Positions 1 through 11,600 of a DNA stretch of 64,000 nucleotides are shown here, in pieces. This stretch comes from Bryopsis sp. KO-2023. Taxonomy: Eukaryota > Chlorophyta > Ulvophyceae > Bryopsidales > Bryopsidaceae. The stretch covers positions 1,674,001 to 1,738,000 of the forward strand of contig BSYQ01000013.1 of NCBI GenBank assembly GCA_030272585.1, written 5' to 3'. Each line of letters starts with the position of its first letter. The stretch's first letter is position 1. The notes under the pieces were generated by a model. The model made no database searches and was not told the DNA's origin. It was given only the letters and a program-made list of their open reading frames with translations. Both the position numbers and the translations under genes were made by a program.

Positions 1-2225
1 GTAACACAATAAGGTACTAGCTGAGGAAAGTACAACAAGATTTCACAGGTGTCTACATGGAAACAAAAAATGAAAATAAAAATAAAATAATGTGTAACTG
101 TAATTCACAACGAGACTGGAATGAATCCAGCCTGATGAATGCAGAAGGAAACTATAATGATGATGGGCAACCTACGTCAGACATGGGTATTTTGGGGGCG
201 GAAGAAACCTTGCCCTCCCACTGATCCGCCCCCTAGGGCTTTTGAGAACAGTGGCGACTGGAATGATTTCACACCCCAACGCAAAGCTATAGATGCAGCT
301 CTGAGCTTGGGGGTCGTGAAGGAGGGCTCCCGGGCCAAAGTGCAGATCTCTGTTGAATGCTTTCCTTGCAGCAAGAATAGCGATGACTAAACGTGCCATG
401 ATCCATTGAACGCAAGAGGGCTCGGTCAGAAGTGCCTCACATTAAGTGGAATGGGTCGCATCATCCAGGGTGTGAATCCATTCTGTTCAGAGGGCAACAT
501 ATACACTGTCCTGTTGATGATTCGGAAAGAAACCCCCAACAACCGAATCAGCCCGAATGTCGATGGGACCCCCCCCCCACTGCAAGCGGCATCAGGGGCT
601 TTGGAGTTGTTCCCAGCGGATATTCCACAGAGTTTCTGACCGGGGATAGCCCCAGCATGATGCTTAATTTTTGGAGGATAGGTATCACGATAATCTCCAC
701 AAACAAGCGCCTGGACAGAAAATTGATATGAAAGCTATTAGTAAGCAACCATACATATAATCGATCAGAATAAAGGAATCGACCAGCCAGCCACAAGCAG
801 CACATTAGCAAAAACAATAAACAGACTTTTATATGCTAGGCACTCCATCATGTGTCAAAGTAACTACCCATTAATCATTGCACCCAGCCAGTTTGGCAGT
901 TTTCAGTTGGTATGGTTCTACCGGCCGCCCAAGACTTTAAAACATTTCTTTCAATTTACAGAAGTCTCCTACCTCATGTTGGATGAGCCCCTCGGCCTGT
1001 CGCAATGTAGCCAATATAGCAACTACTTTCTCTGAAATGTATATATAAGATCATCTAAGTCCAATATTTCAGACTCCGCTCCTCATCCATGACAGCCAGT
1101 TCTGCCCTCCATGTCGCTCATCCTGTTTCTCCTGTCCTTTTTAACGACTTTCCATATTATCAAGTTTTGCCCCCATCTCAACCCCCGGCAATCCATACAT
1201 CTTCTAAGAAAACACCCACCCCCACAAAAACTCTGTTTTTTTTGTTTTCATTCTTTTAATGTGACACATCTCTCTATCCATCGCTCACTACGTTATTACC
1301 CATTTCAAGTCTGTTTTTTCCTCTCCAGATCAATCAATTTTTTACCCTCCAAAAAGGAATTTATAAATTGTCTTTCTTTTTCTTTTGTGCACTATTGTCC
1401 ACCAACAAAAGAAACAAAAACAGCCTAGAGCCAACCTACTGCCCCATCCCCATCGCGGGCTATCTCCATAAACAGGGGATCCAGTTGGCTGGGCCACCAC
1501 CCGAGGGCCCCTCTCTCGCTGCACCGGGCTTCATCAGGCACGGCTCGCTCTTCCTCGGGGGCACCTGGGAGGGGGCAAGGGGGGTTTCTCATTTGAGAAA
1601 AAAACACCCCCCGGCCCCCCAGACAACATTCATGCGTTAGAACACTTGTTTTGGACAGCAAAATCAAATCAATATATATATATTTTTCAACAAACAATAA
1701 TTGGGCAACTTCAGCTTTCTCACCATAGAACTTTGCATCGGTTTTTTGGAAAACTCCCAAAGAGTTTTCCAGGCACATCTTCGTCTCGGGGTGCTGCGAG
1801 AGGGGGCCTCACGGCTAGCTTTCCTGCTGAACGCCCCGGGCTCAGCCCAAGTCGGAGCGGGGATGGGAACTAATCACACTAAAATATGTAAAAAGCCCAC
1901 TAATGCCAAGGCAACCCCAAAACTGTACTCATTGTCTTTTTTTTTCTTTGAAATCATACTTTTTTTTCTTTTCTCCTATCTTTCAAGTCTCTTCCCTTTG
2001 AAAAACCAATCGAAGACGATATCTTATCCCCATAGACTACCTCCTTTCGACCCAACTTTTTTTTCTCCTCATCAATTTTTTTTTTGGTTTCTGTGTCTTA
2101 TCAAAAAAAGCACCTGTTATCCATCCATCGAACAGGTGGATGCATTCAGCCACACAATTATAAGAAGTTACCCCATAGCAGGCACGATCTGCCCCTATTT
2201 TCCATTTTCTCTTCTTTTTTTTTTT
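1..2225. other. No supported gene
   Basis: Several short frames are open on both strands, but none has a recognisable domain, a coherent splice pattern or a clear advantage over its overlaps. From about 1200 the plus strand becomes T/C-rich with runs of T and C, like intron or intergenic DNA elsewhere in the window. The frame at 1701-2438 (+) is mostly such low-complexity sequence and is not supported. Confidence 0.5.
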
Positions 2226-2760
2226 TGCAGTTGTACCCGCTGGTGCTATGTTGACCACCTGGGAACCTCTTGTCAGACAGGATCACATTCCAAGCCTCGG
2301 TCAAGAGCTCGTTTGGCAACGGCAGTACATCGATGTCTAGCACCACGATTCGTAGCCACTTTGGAACCGAATTCCTCCCATGTCTTTGCTACAGAAACTA
2401 CCAGCCCAATATTCACCGCTTGCAACCCCGCCTGTTGATCAAATCGGCATTTCAATACGCATCGAAGTGTCTAGCCAAGGACGGCTCCACACCTTCCCTT
2501 GTTGCATGAGCTCTCAAAGCCACCATTGCCTCTGGACCTTGTGGAACATCACTACAGGGGAGCCGGACTCCAATACTCCAGCTTTTTTCCCCCAGCAATT
2601 TCGGTCAAAGTCGATTCTAGTATGGCAGTACTCGAATCCCAAAGGACTCACCCAATACACCACTGGGTTCTTACGATGTTGGTGGCATCCAGGCAGCTAC
2701 TCAGGCTCACCTCCAGAACTGCGACATCCACCCCCTGATCTTCAATAAATAGAGCTAGGA
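2226..2760. other. Coding-like block, strand and frame unresolved
   Basis: A T-rich tract ending in TTTTTTTGCAG at about 2220-2230 looks like a plus-strand 3' splice site. The 530 bases after it have balanced composition, unlike the surrounding T/C-rich DNA. Protein-like open stretches occur in several frames on both strands. A minus-strand stretch at about 2262-2385 starts after CTGTAG and includes the residues WLRIVVLDIDVLPLPNELL. A plus-strand frame at 2499-2738 and minus-strand frames at 2456-2720 also look coding. No family is recognised. It may be an exon cluster or a decayed gene; I could not choose a frame. Confidence 0.3.
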
Positions 2761-3946
2761 GGAACAAGATTCTGTTTCAAAAACAGGATTTTCTCAAGAA
2801 ATTCATGGGATGTACTGGCATTTTCTCAGAGAGCAAATTTCACAAGAAAGGTGAATCTGGATCAGTTGGATAAGTTGGAGGAGGAAATGCCTCCTTGAAA
2901 TAAACGCCATTCTCCAGAAATTTAGTGAAACGGCAGCGATTCTTTTTTGAAGATGCTGTGGGTTTTCCATCTCTTTGCTAAGTTTGTCAAGAAATCACAT
3001 TGGGCGGAAAACAGAAGCATTCATGCAACCCACTATGTAGCAAGGCATTTATTGTGTGTATATTCGCAATCAGTCGTGCCTATTGACTGCCGATCGCCAC
3101 AAAATTTGCAAACAGACCAAACACACCTTTCAAAATAGCCACTGAGGAACACCACACACATCACAGGGACGTTTGCAGTCATGTGGTTTACTACGAGGGT
3201 CAGGCCCAACATTGTTCTTTTCCACACCATGACATCGTAGCCCATTGTGGGGCCATGCATTGGACTATACCAGCTCCACGAGTGAGTTTTCTGCGTTTTT
3301 TTTCAAACTCCCAACCCCAGAATTCCCCCCGGCTGCCATGCATCCCAGCAGGTTGGCCCCCTGTAAGTATTGAGACAACGCTGAAACAAGCACCAAGAAG
3401 ATCTCTTCAGAATCTCTCATTCAAACCTTTCTCTGGTTAGACCCATGATTGAATGAGAAGTAATGCACTGCAATGTCATGTTTCGTGTTCCCTACATTGA
3501 TTTGCTTGTTCAGTCTCATTCAAAACAAGATTTGAGAAAGGAGAGGAGGTATCGAATGTTCACCACAGTCGCATGTTTAATTCTCACCTTTGACAAATTC
3601 CAGATTACTTTCCTTAGGTATCGTAGTAACATGTTTCACCAGACGCCCACTATACAATCACAGGTGCAGCAAGTGCCCTGACGAACTGAACGCCTCCCCA
3701 CTATGGTCGAAAAAACCTGGTTGTCCAAGCTTCGTATCTGTGAGGGTTTTATCCTGTCACTTTCAATGACTTTTTGCTCTTGCATTTCGTATACGGGAAG
3801 TAATTTGGGCATTCAATTTCACAGCTTCAGCTCCAGTCTTCTTCGGATCCTAGATTGTCAGCCCCAGCGAAGTCTAACGCCGTGTGCATGGTTGATCCAC
3901 CTGTGAATTGCCGATCGGCCAAATTTCTTGGTGGATAATCGCCGTG
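2761..3946. other. No supported gene
   Basis: Only short overlapping frames on both strands. A minus-strand frame around 3033-3260 is Cys-rich but has no recognisable motif or splice context. Confidence 0.45.
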
Positions 3947-4201
3947 CTATTTCCAGCTGAGATGAAAATCACCATACGGGAGTTTTAAGGTTCTTGCAAA
4001 TTGCTCTTTTGTGTACATCTCAGAATCCCCTTCAACCATCTGAGCCAACTCCATTGCAGTGCCCAGGAAGAGGACTGTAAACTCTTTAGGGGAGGGGGGG
4101 GCAGATCCATACAAATGTCTTTTCCTTGAATAGTCGTCGAATACTTTTTGGAGAATTTTTTTTTTTCCTCCCAACCATTGAGAGAACCATTTTAACGACA
4201 A
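3947..4201 (-). CDS. Terminal exon of an uncharacterised protein
   Basis: This is a minus-strand frame of about 84 codons ending in TAG. It has ordinary globular composition, with mixed charged and hydrophobic residues (for example the segment KEFTVLFLGTAMELAQMVEG), unlike the repetitive frames nearby. The first codon read is TTG, so this is probably the 3' exon of a spliced gene rather than a whole protein. A poly-A run on the coding strand near its start makes the 5' boundary uncertain. No family is recognised. The exon ending at 4830 lies upstream on the same strand but carries its own stop, so it belongs to another gene or isoform. Confidence 0.4.
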   Translation of the reverse strand: MSLKWFSQWLGGKKKILQKVFDDYSRKRHLYGSAPPSPKEFTVLFLGTAMELAQMVEGDSEMYTKEQFARTLKLPYGDFHLSWK

Positions 4202-4829
4202 CCATTGTAGTTCTTGTTACAAAATGTTGATCTTTTTGATTTGAAAAAAGAACATTAAAAAACAATAACGATACAATTATGTTTGATTTTGGTGATCTTG
4301 ATATCTTTGCAATTGGTTTTGGATTTCTTAAAAACCACAGTGCTTTAGTTCGCCAAACCTAATTGAAAACTTGTGGCGTTGTAATCTTATTGATTTGAGG
4401 AAGAGTGTTTCAAGAGTGTAGACACTCTTTCGTATTATATTCTTATCCTTTGCATGGAGTTTTTGCTGTGTTGATGAATCCGAAGTCTCGCCTTTGTTGC
4501 TTTTGAACAAATTAATCAACTCTTTAAGGATTTGACTCAATTGGAGAGGATTACTTCGTTTGATCTCACTCTATAGATTGCCAAGTAGAATCCATTGAAT
4601 ATATGCTTTATGATGAGCTTAAAACATGATTGAAAGTATTTATGCTGAACATTGATTGGTGAATATTGAGAAGACAAAACCACATTGACGAAAGCATTGA
4701 AACCAAGGATTCTTTGGGAGGATCCATTTTGTTGGGCACTTGGATGCATAACTGTTGGCGGAACCGTTGGGTCTTTTGACAGTAACACTGAAGAACTTTG
4801 CTGAGTCAGGCCCCACAGCTCTTCAAGGG

Positions 4830-5110
4830 TTAAGACAGAAAGCTTGAAATTTGATATGGCACAAAATGATGCTCAAAACCAAGTCTTTGTCGAACACCCA
4901 CTTCATCCTTCAGGTGCTTGCCATCCGTCAATATCCAGACTGACTCGAAATTAAAGGGAATCGAACCATAGAGGATCCATATCTGTTCCTCTTCTCCTGT
5001 TTGCCTCCACATGGTTTTCAGTGGTTGGTAATAGAATCCAAGGCTTCCCAACACAGATGCTAGCTGTTCCATGTTCCATAGGTTGTGTTGGGGGGGGAGG
5101 GGGGCATCCC
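4830..5110 (-). CDS. Terminal exon of an uncharacterised protein
   Basis: The frame runs about 90 codons on the minus strand to TAA and has convincing protein composition rich in Trp, Tyr and Phe (segments such as LASVLGSLGFYYQPLKTMW and FNFESVWILTDGKHLKDEVG). Possible 3' splice sites lie near 5108 (CAACAG) and just before the LASV segment (GGAACAG). The C-rich stretch at about 5085-5103 is probably intron or the exon edge. No family is recognised. The exon ends in a stop, so it is a 3'-terminal exon; upstream exons could lie toward 5.6-6 kb. Confidence 0.45.
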
Positions 5111-5608
5111 ATTGCTCCTGTTGGTTCAAGCGACACACACCAATTATGAAAGTCTCAGGCTAATGATTGGTACACATAGAAAAAAGGTAGTTTGGTGGCA
5201 GTGGAGGTCGGTGACATATTCTTTACTGACAGGGAAATGATCGTAAATTTCATGATCTGAAAGCTTCTTTCCCTATTGAAAAGTCAAGTCAAGGGCCGGA
5301 GGCTTCACTCAGATAATCGATGGAATGAGCAGGGAGTCCTACAACTTGTGGGGATGTGCTAATTTAGGTTCAGATATCCGTACGTAGGTGTCCTTTGCTG
5401 TCTTAAAGAAAGGGCAGCGGAGAAAAGGGGCCGCACATTTACATGTATTTACATTTATTCAATGAACTTCTTGTACTTGAACAGAACAAGTGCACCTGAA
5501 TGGAAAATATGACCCTTCCTTCTTGGATGTGAGCAGTTTGTTCTCACCTGAGTGGGAGCAGTGGTGGTGATGCCCACAGAAACCCCTGGCTGACTTTAGA
5601 CACTTTGA

Positions 5609-5950
5609 TCAGCGCTTTGTCCCTGATTTCCCAATTCTAGCTTTATGGTGGTGCCAGAGGAGTTCATCTTCATAGCAGGAGTGATCCCATGCCATATCTC
5701 TTGACATATGTTCCTGCCGCTGAGGATGAAATTGCCGCCACTTGCTGCTGATGCCGTCGTGCAGCAAGGAGAGCAGCAATTTCTGCTGATTCTTCAGGAG
5801 CTTCTGCTGTTGCTGTGGGAGTTCAATGTTACTGGGGGCTGTGTCCAATTTTGGGGGGCAGGATAAAGCACTGGAGGTCATGTTGTTCACCACTTGGGCC
5901 GGAATGCAGGTGCCGTCAGACTGCAAGACGAGGATGGTGGGAGTTGTACC
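5609..5950 (-). CDS. Gln-rich terminal exon, possibly of the KH-domain gene
   Basis: After a good 3' splice site (TATCTTCTCAG, minus strand) the frame stays open for about 113 codons to a stop at 5609. The first part is globular (TTPTILVLQSDGTCIPAQVV); the rest is rich in Gln and Leu (QQQQKLLKNQQKLLLSLL) and then basic. A second minus-strand frame over the Gln-rich part is also open and Ala-rich, so the frame is not certain. It lies about 500 bp downstream of the KH-domain exons on the same strand, and RNA-binding KH proteins often have Gln-rich tails. Membership in that gene is inference. Confidence 0.35.
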   Translation of the reverse strand, partial: GTTPTILVLQSDGTCIPAQVVNNMTSSALSCPPKLDTAPSNIELPQQQQKLLKNQQKLLLSLLHDGISSKWRQFHPQRQEHMSRDMAWDHSCYEDELLWHHHKARIGKSGTKR

Positions 5951-6459
5951 TGAGAAGATACATATCATTTTTCAGCGGAAGGGGGGGGGAGGAGCTGGCA
6001 AAGTGACAAATGAGCCTGATTGTGGCTGGGAAATTCCTCTCAACTGGGGTGCTGTCATCCACATATGTTCATGGGCATTATTCCTTGTTCATTCTACGGA
6101 GGAGGTGTGGGGCCAAACTTCAAGGATCTTTGCTATGACAGCTGTTCTGGACGAAAATAAAAATGGTATTGGGTTCAGGGGGGAATGATAAGCCAGGGCC
6201 TAAAAAAAGAGAAGGTTGTCTTGCTTTTTTTTGAATGAATTTGCCAATATCAAATCTCTTTGAAAAACTAGACATGATTGATTTGACATCTGACGCCGAG
6301 GATAGCAACACCTTTGATGGCAAAATAACCCCCAACACGACTCAGGCCGGACAACATGCTCACAACAGAATATCAAGGAAGGTGGTAAAATATCAATCCA
6401 TTCCAGGATTCCTGAGAGGGGGGGATGATACTCCATGTTCTTACCAACTTTTCCCCCAC

Positions 6460-7562
6460 CAAGGACTGGGTACTGAGATCCACCACATTTATGGATTGGG
6501 GAATGTTTGCTCCGCTCTGGGTGGTATGGGTTCCCCCCGACATTTTGGCATGAGTTGAGTCGAAGCTCTGAAGGGCCTGCTGGACCTGAACCAAACCGCA
6601 AGATAAAAATGGAGCAGCTGCAACCGATGGTGTAGTGTGTGTTGGGTCCCCTGTACACTGAAAGCTGTTTCATATTCGTAACTATGTGTAAGGACCAGTG
6701 GTTGTACAGTCAAGAAGAACAACATGCAACCATCAATCAGGACCCTTACCATGTCATGTCCATTACTCTATGTTGTTGTATCAAGTGTTTGAGCTTATCC
6801 CCATCCTATTGGGCTAAAAACAGCAGCCACACACACACAGCAATCAGCAGACAGAGAGGAGTATATCAGCAAAAAAAAAAACACAATTGAAGTATAAGGC
6901 ATCAATTGTTGTTGCTCTCTGCTTACTTTCAATCTTTGACTTCCGCTCCACCCCTTCCACAATCGATCTGACTTTTGACCCGGGTTTCCCAATGAGCCAG
7001 CCTATTATTTTGTGCAGGGTCCTCAATTCTATTTTTTTTTTTTCATTTTGGCCATGGAGGGTCGTGATTCTGTATGTATTCCTCATCAACTGTGGTCAGC
7101 ACCGCCCTCGACTCCGTATAGGGGTATAGGCATCCTCAGGCTGCCATCGAACAAACTTTGAGGAAACTTTGAACAGTATGGGAAAGCTGCCCTGGAGTTG
7201 GGTCCAGGTTGGTGAAGCTGGCATGGAGTATTTCAATCCAACCGAACGTTGCATCAGGAATTCAAGGCGACAACTTGTGCGAGTGTATAGACAGGAGAAG
7301 CAATACAAACGAGCCGACGCCGCTCACCTGTTTTCTGGAACCATTCAACTCCAAGCTCGTTTCCTCCTCCTTGGGCGTCGCTGAGTGGAACTGCACTGTC
7401 GCACCCGTTTGATCTCGTATGCTTCACACGGTGTTCCCACCACGCCCAAACATAGCCCCATCATGCCGCGATGTTGGCGAACTCGACCTTTGTCTCGGGA
7501 TCACCAGAGTTCGACACGGAGCGGGGCGCGACCCCTGCATCGTTCCAAAAAAGAAGTCTCAT
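6460..7562 (-). CDS. KH-domain RNA-binding protein (partial model)
   Basis: Three or four minus-strand exons are visible. A possible first exon starts at ATG 7562. A coding stretch ends at a GTGAGC donor (about 7328). The KH exon runs 7089-6927 with donor GTAAGC. Another exon runs 6650-6460. The KH exon holds the signature IIGWLIGKPGSKVRSIVEG: a hydrophobic strand, the IGKxG nucleic-acid-binding loop and the following helix. KH domains bind single-stranded RNA or DNA. The 6650-6460 exon joins in phase and is Ser/Thr/Gln-rich, probably disordered. A run of A in the KH exon encodes Lys. The phases of the first two exons do not join cleanly to the KH exon, so an exon is missing or misplaced. The 3' end is unresolved. 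Confidence 0.55.
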
Positions 7563-7569
7563 CGTAAAC

Positions 7570-8620
7570 AGAAACAACTCTGATGCGCACCCGTGGCGGT
7601 CGAGTTCAACCGGAAAGGAAAACGAAACTTGTGTAAGAGAGAAAATTCCCCAAGAGGAGGTCGCACAAGCAGACTCTGCGAATCAGGGCTGGCTCGACGG
7701 AGGAGATCAAGGTGGGGGAGGCTTGGTATGTACCTATCTTGCTTGCCTCCTCTGGCTTTTCCATAGCCCCGCGAACTAGAACTATGTGCGCGGTTGCCTG
7801 ACCTCCGCGAACTTCGCGCTTCATTGTGTTTAGCGCCGGCTGGGGCGATGGTGAAGCAAAAACACGGTTGGAATTGACTGTTCAACAGCCAGTACAGCCA
7901 GTACATTTGTACGACTTCGCTTACTGCTTACCAAACCCTCCTATCACCAACACCCTCCACCAACTTGATAAGTCCCCAACATTTTGAAATCTGCGGAAAA
8001 AAAAAAGAAAACTGTGGTGGGTTCTGCGAATGAATCCCTCGGTGTCCTGGCAAACAAGAACAGAGGTGGCCCGCTTTACTAAGCATTAAGCGGTTACGTA
8101 ATGGATCTCCAGGGGAAAAAAAACAAATACAAAATCGCCAAAATCGCCAAAATCGCAAGGGGGGCAGTTGGGTAAGGTGGGTAGGTCTCATCTTGGAAGG
8201 TGGGGTGATGGTGACCTCTGACAAGTTTTGAACACAACAAGTGCATTTTTTAACTGATGTTGGACAATGATCAGTGATTCAAACTGGCTGCACACAACCC
8301 AGTACACCCAACAAAAAAAGAGTTTCATTACAGAAACCCTGCCTCGTTTCCCCCTACCATTCAAAATTGAACAGCTAGAGAGTCATTGACTTCTCACCGT
8401 CACTCTACACCTATTCCACTTACACATATCTAACCACACTTTGCTGCCTGCTCCCCATTGTACAAAAAAAAAGAGGTAAAAAAAAAAACAGACAGCACTC
8501 TTTCCTTACCCGACAAATAAAACTGGTAATGCCCCCCCCCCCCCCATTGCAACTACTGATGTTCCTCTAGGCAAACCTAAAAAATCGCCCCTCCCGTGTC
8601 TGATCGACAATCTTGTTTCG
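7570..8620. other. Intergenic, no supported gene
   Basis: Short frames occur on both strands but show no motif or consistent splicing. 8150-8600 contains A, C and T homopolymers, including a C run near 8530. It separates the KH gene from the 3' end of the CBM48 gene. Confidence 0.45.
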
Positions 8621-8626
8621 GCAGAC

Positions 8627-11600
8627 CTAGGGCAGTCTTCTCGAGTTTGGGTTGCTGGTTGGATCGAAAATCTCTAAGCATTCAGTGTACAAAAAGTAGT
8701 AGGAGTCCCCAGAGGTATTGGCATCTCTTTCATTGACGCAGCAAATACGGCCATCGTTCAATTGCTCACTGCAAACCCCACACTTTATCGTCTCTTTGCC
8801 TACTTTGCTGGCGACGATGCCGAGGTGCTTGGTACATCTGATGCAAAAAGACGTTTAAAAAAACTTCTCAAAACATAAAACAGGTTCAGACAGACACAGT
8901 ATTTAACGCCTCCACAGCGTTCGAAGTGCACAGATTACAACTTCTTGTCCAAAGCAGTGCATAGATCAGCAACAATTCACACCACCTCTTAGTTTTTGTC
9001 TTTTTTCTCAAAGAAGCGAAAAACGCGTAGTTGATTTTAAATTATTTTCTCGCAATAAAAAAGAGGCCGAGAAAAATACCGAAAATAAAACAAAAAAAAA
9101 AGAGAAAACCCCGTCGTTACGTTCCCCCTGGCGTACCGTTCGCAAATGATTCGATTGTGTCTTATTTCAGCCAATGGGGGTATGTCGGAGAATCCGAACG
9201 CTGGCAAGACAGACTTGCATTGGATATCATGGACTGGGGCTTCCATGACGATTAACAGAACGCTCGAAACCAACTCCGTGGAACACAGCTTACATCTCAG
9301 CACCCATGACGACATATCCCGGTCATTCAAACCTGCCTTGGGATCAAGAAGTCTCTGGTGAACAAAAAAGTCACACATATTTCAACAGGGAAGGACATGC
9401 TGTGACAGGAATCAGACATACAGACACATCACTCTTATGTTAGACGCCCAGCTTCTCCCCTCCAAACCGGAGAACAATAAAAAAATACATGCATTATACT
9501 AGAGAGATTTACAGTTTTGGAATTCACTGTGGATGTTCCAGACCAAAAGAAACATACATGAAAAAAGCAGAATCCCAACCAAAATAGATATATGGAACTC
9601 TGAGAATTTGTGGCGGGTGGTGCAGAAATCTTGCCTGACGTCGAACCATTTTCCACACCATCTCTCCACATTTTGAGTATTCTGGGAAATTTTTAGCATC
9701 AAGAGGTTGCCTACGCACGGGAGTCACGAGAACCTGGCTGTCTTGATTCTGAAGCCGAAAACACAACAGTCTTGAATCATCGACACAAATATAAAAATCG
9801 ATATCTGCCATGCAACTTTCTGAAAAATAAGGTTTTTCTACCTGTCCTTTGATGTAATACGTTCCACCTTCCAACGGTGGGATGGATCCCTGCGATCGGC
9901 CTCCGGGAACACTGTCCGTGTGTGTGTCAGACTGCTCTGCGACTCTGTCAGACTGGCCCATGTATCTGTCAGACTGCTCCATGAGTCTGTCAAACTGGCC
10001 CATGTATCTGTCAGACTGCTCCATGTGTCTGTCAGGCTCTTGGCTGTAATCATCCGGAACGAACCTGTTTCTGGTATGGCCTTGAGCAGGATATATCGAC
10101 GAATCCCTGCAGTGTTTTTTCGTCGATTTACCATGCACTTGGGTCCAACCTCCTTCCTCACGAGCACCATCTATATTGAAATAAAAATAACTACACTTAA
10201 AACAAAAAAGAGAAACATTCTAATCCAGGACTCTGAGTAAACACACGAAAAGAAAAATAACGCTACATGTTTCAGTGCAACCCCCCCCCAACCAACAAAA
10301 TTCCTTTCTCTGATATTTCTACTTCTTTTTTGTCGGATGAGTAAGCATGCAGCACTTCCAAGAAACTCGAAAAGCAAGCAAATACCTGCCCCTCCATCAT
10401 AAGCCCCTCTTTCTTGATCCAATTCGCTCCTCTCCCCATCCACAGCTCGTGGGGGCGCTGGTGTCGATCGTGTTTCCCCCCGCATTCTGCCACTTGAACT
10501 CGGCTCGCCCCACGATTGAACGGGCAAAACACCACCATGGTCCGAATCCTGGGTGGCAGCGCCGGCATCCACCACAGTGGATCTCTGTTTTTCAGAGGCA
10601 TTTCCGAGCCTGTTCATTTGATTCAAGGATGGACCGGGATTGATTGTGCTTTCGCCGGAGTAGTTGTTCTGGGAGGGGGGCCTTGACGGGTGAGATGCCG
10701 TAGGTTCACTGCCTGAAAAGAAACCGCCACAGAAAAGAATAAAAACTCAGCCAAACCACACTCAAATTCCCATTACATCCACCACCTGGAAAAACCACTA
10801 GCCAAGCATGCCCCCCCCCCAAAAAAAAGCTGCAGGCACTCCCCAAAACTGGGTATGGACAATTTACCTGTGGGGTCAGACTGGCCTGGCGCTGTTCTCC
10901 TGTTGTCTTCCTCGGGCTTTTTTGACATATTTTCTTCAACAGGCGGCATTTTCTTCCACAAGCTTTTGATATTTTGCCAATCCACAATCATTTTATTCAC
11001 TGGATCCACCCCCTTGGAACCGTCGAACTTCACAACATGGGAGTCCACCATTTCCAAAAATTCATTGAACGCATGCCATTCCACCATGTACTGCTTCGGA
11101 TGCCCCAAAACCTCACTCAGCATCAAAAGACGTTCCTTCAATCCACGCATGGCAACCATCAAAATTCCACATCTCGCCTCCCACAGCGGCCCGGCCTGCT
11201 TTTCCTCAGCAACTTTCTTAATTTCTTCGCACAGCAAACACGATCTCTCTATGATGCCATTCAGGTCCATCATGATGGGGATCGAATGAGACAAAAAAAA
11301 AGACTGGGGTGCTCCAGAGTTTACTGGCGAAGCAGGGGGCACCCCATCTGCTTGATAATTTGGACTCAATCCATTCCCGTCTCTGGGGCCAGCGCTTCGG
11401 CCGGTCGTCGGTGAGAGAGGTCCATCAGAAGATCTCGGCAGAAGGCCTCCCGTTAGGTGCGATGCCTGGTGGTCTGACCCTAACATTGGAGAATTTGCCA
11501 CCATGTTTGCGTTTCTTCCCGAGGCGGCCAGCGATGGGGACGTTTCGTCCAAAGGAACGGAAATCGCTTCACTGTTTGGCGAGGCCGTTGCCATTAGGTC

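Noticed and set aside
1701..2438. 245-codon plus frame as a gene
   Set aside because: Mostly translation of T/C-rich low-complexity DNA (Phe, Leu, Ser, Pro), with no motif and several competing frames.
9820..9842. 22-bp intron (GTAGAA...TTTTCAG) in the CBM48 gene
   Set aside because: It has splice-like ends, but removing it introduces a stop at once, while reading through gives good protein. It is also far shorter than other introns here.
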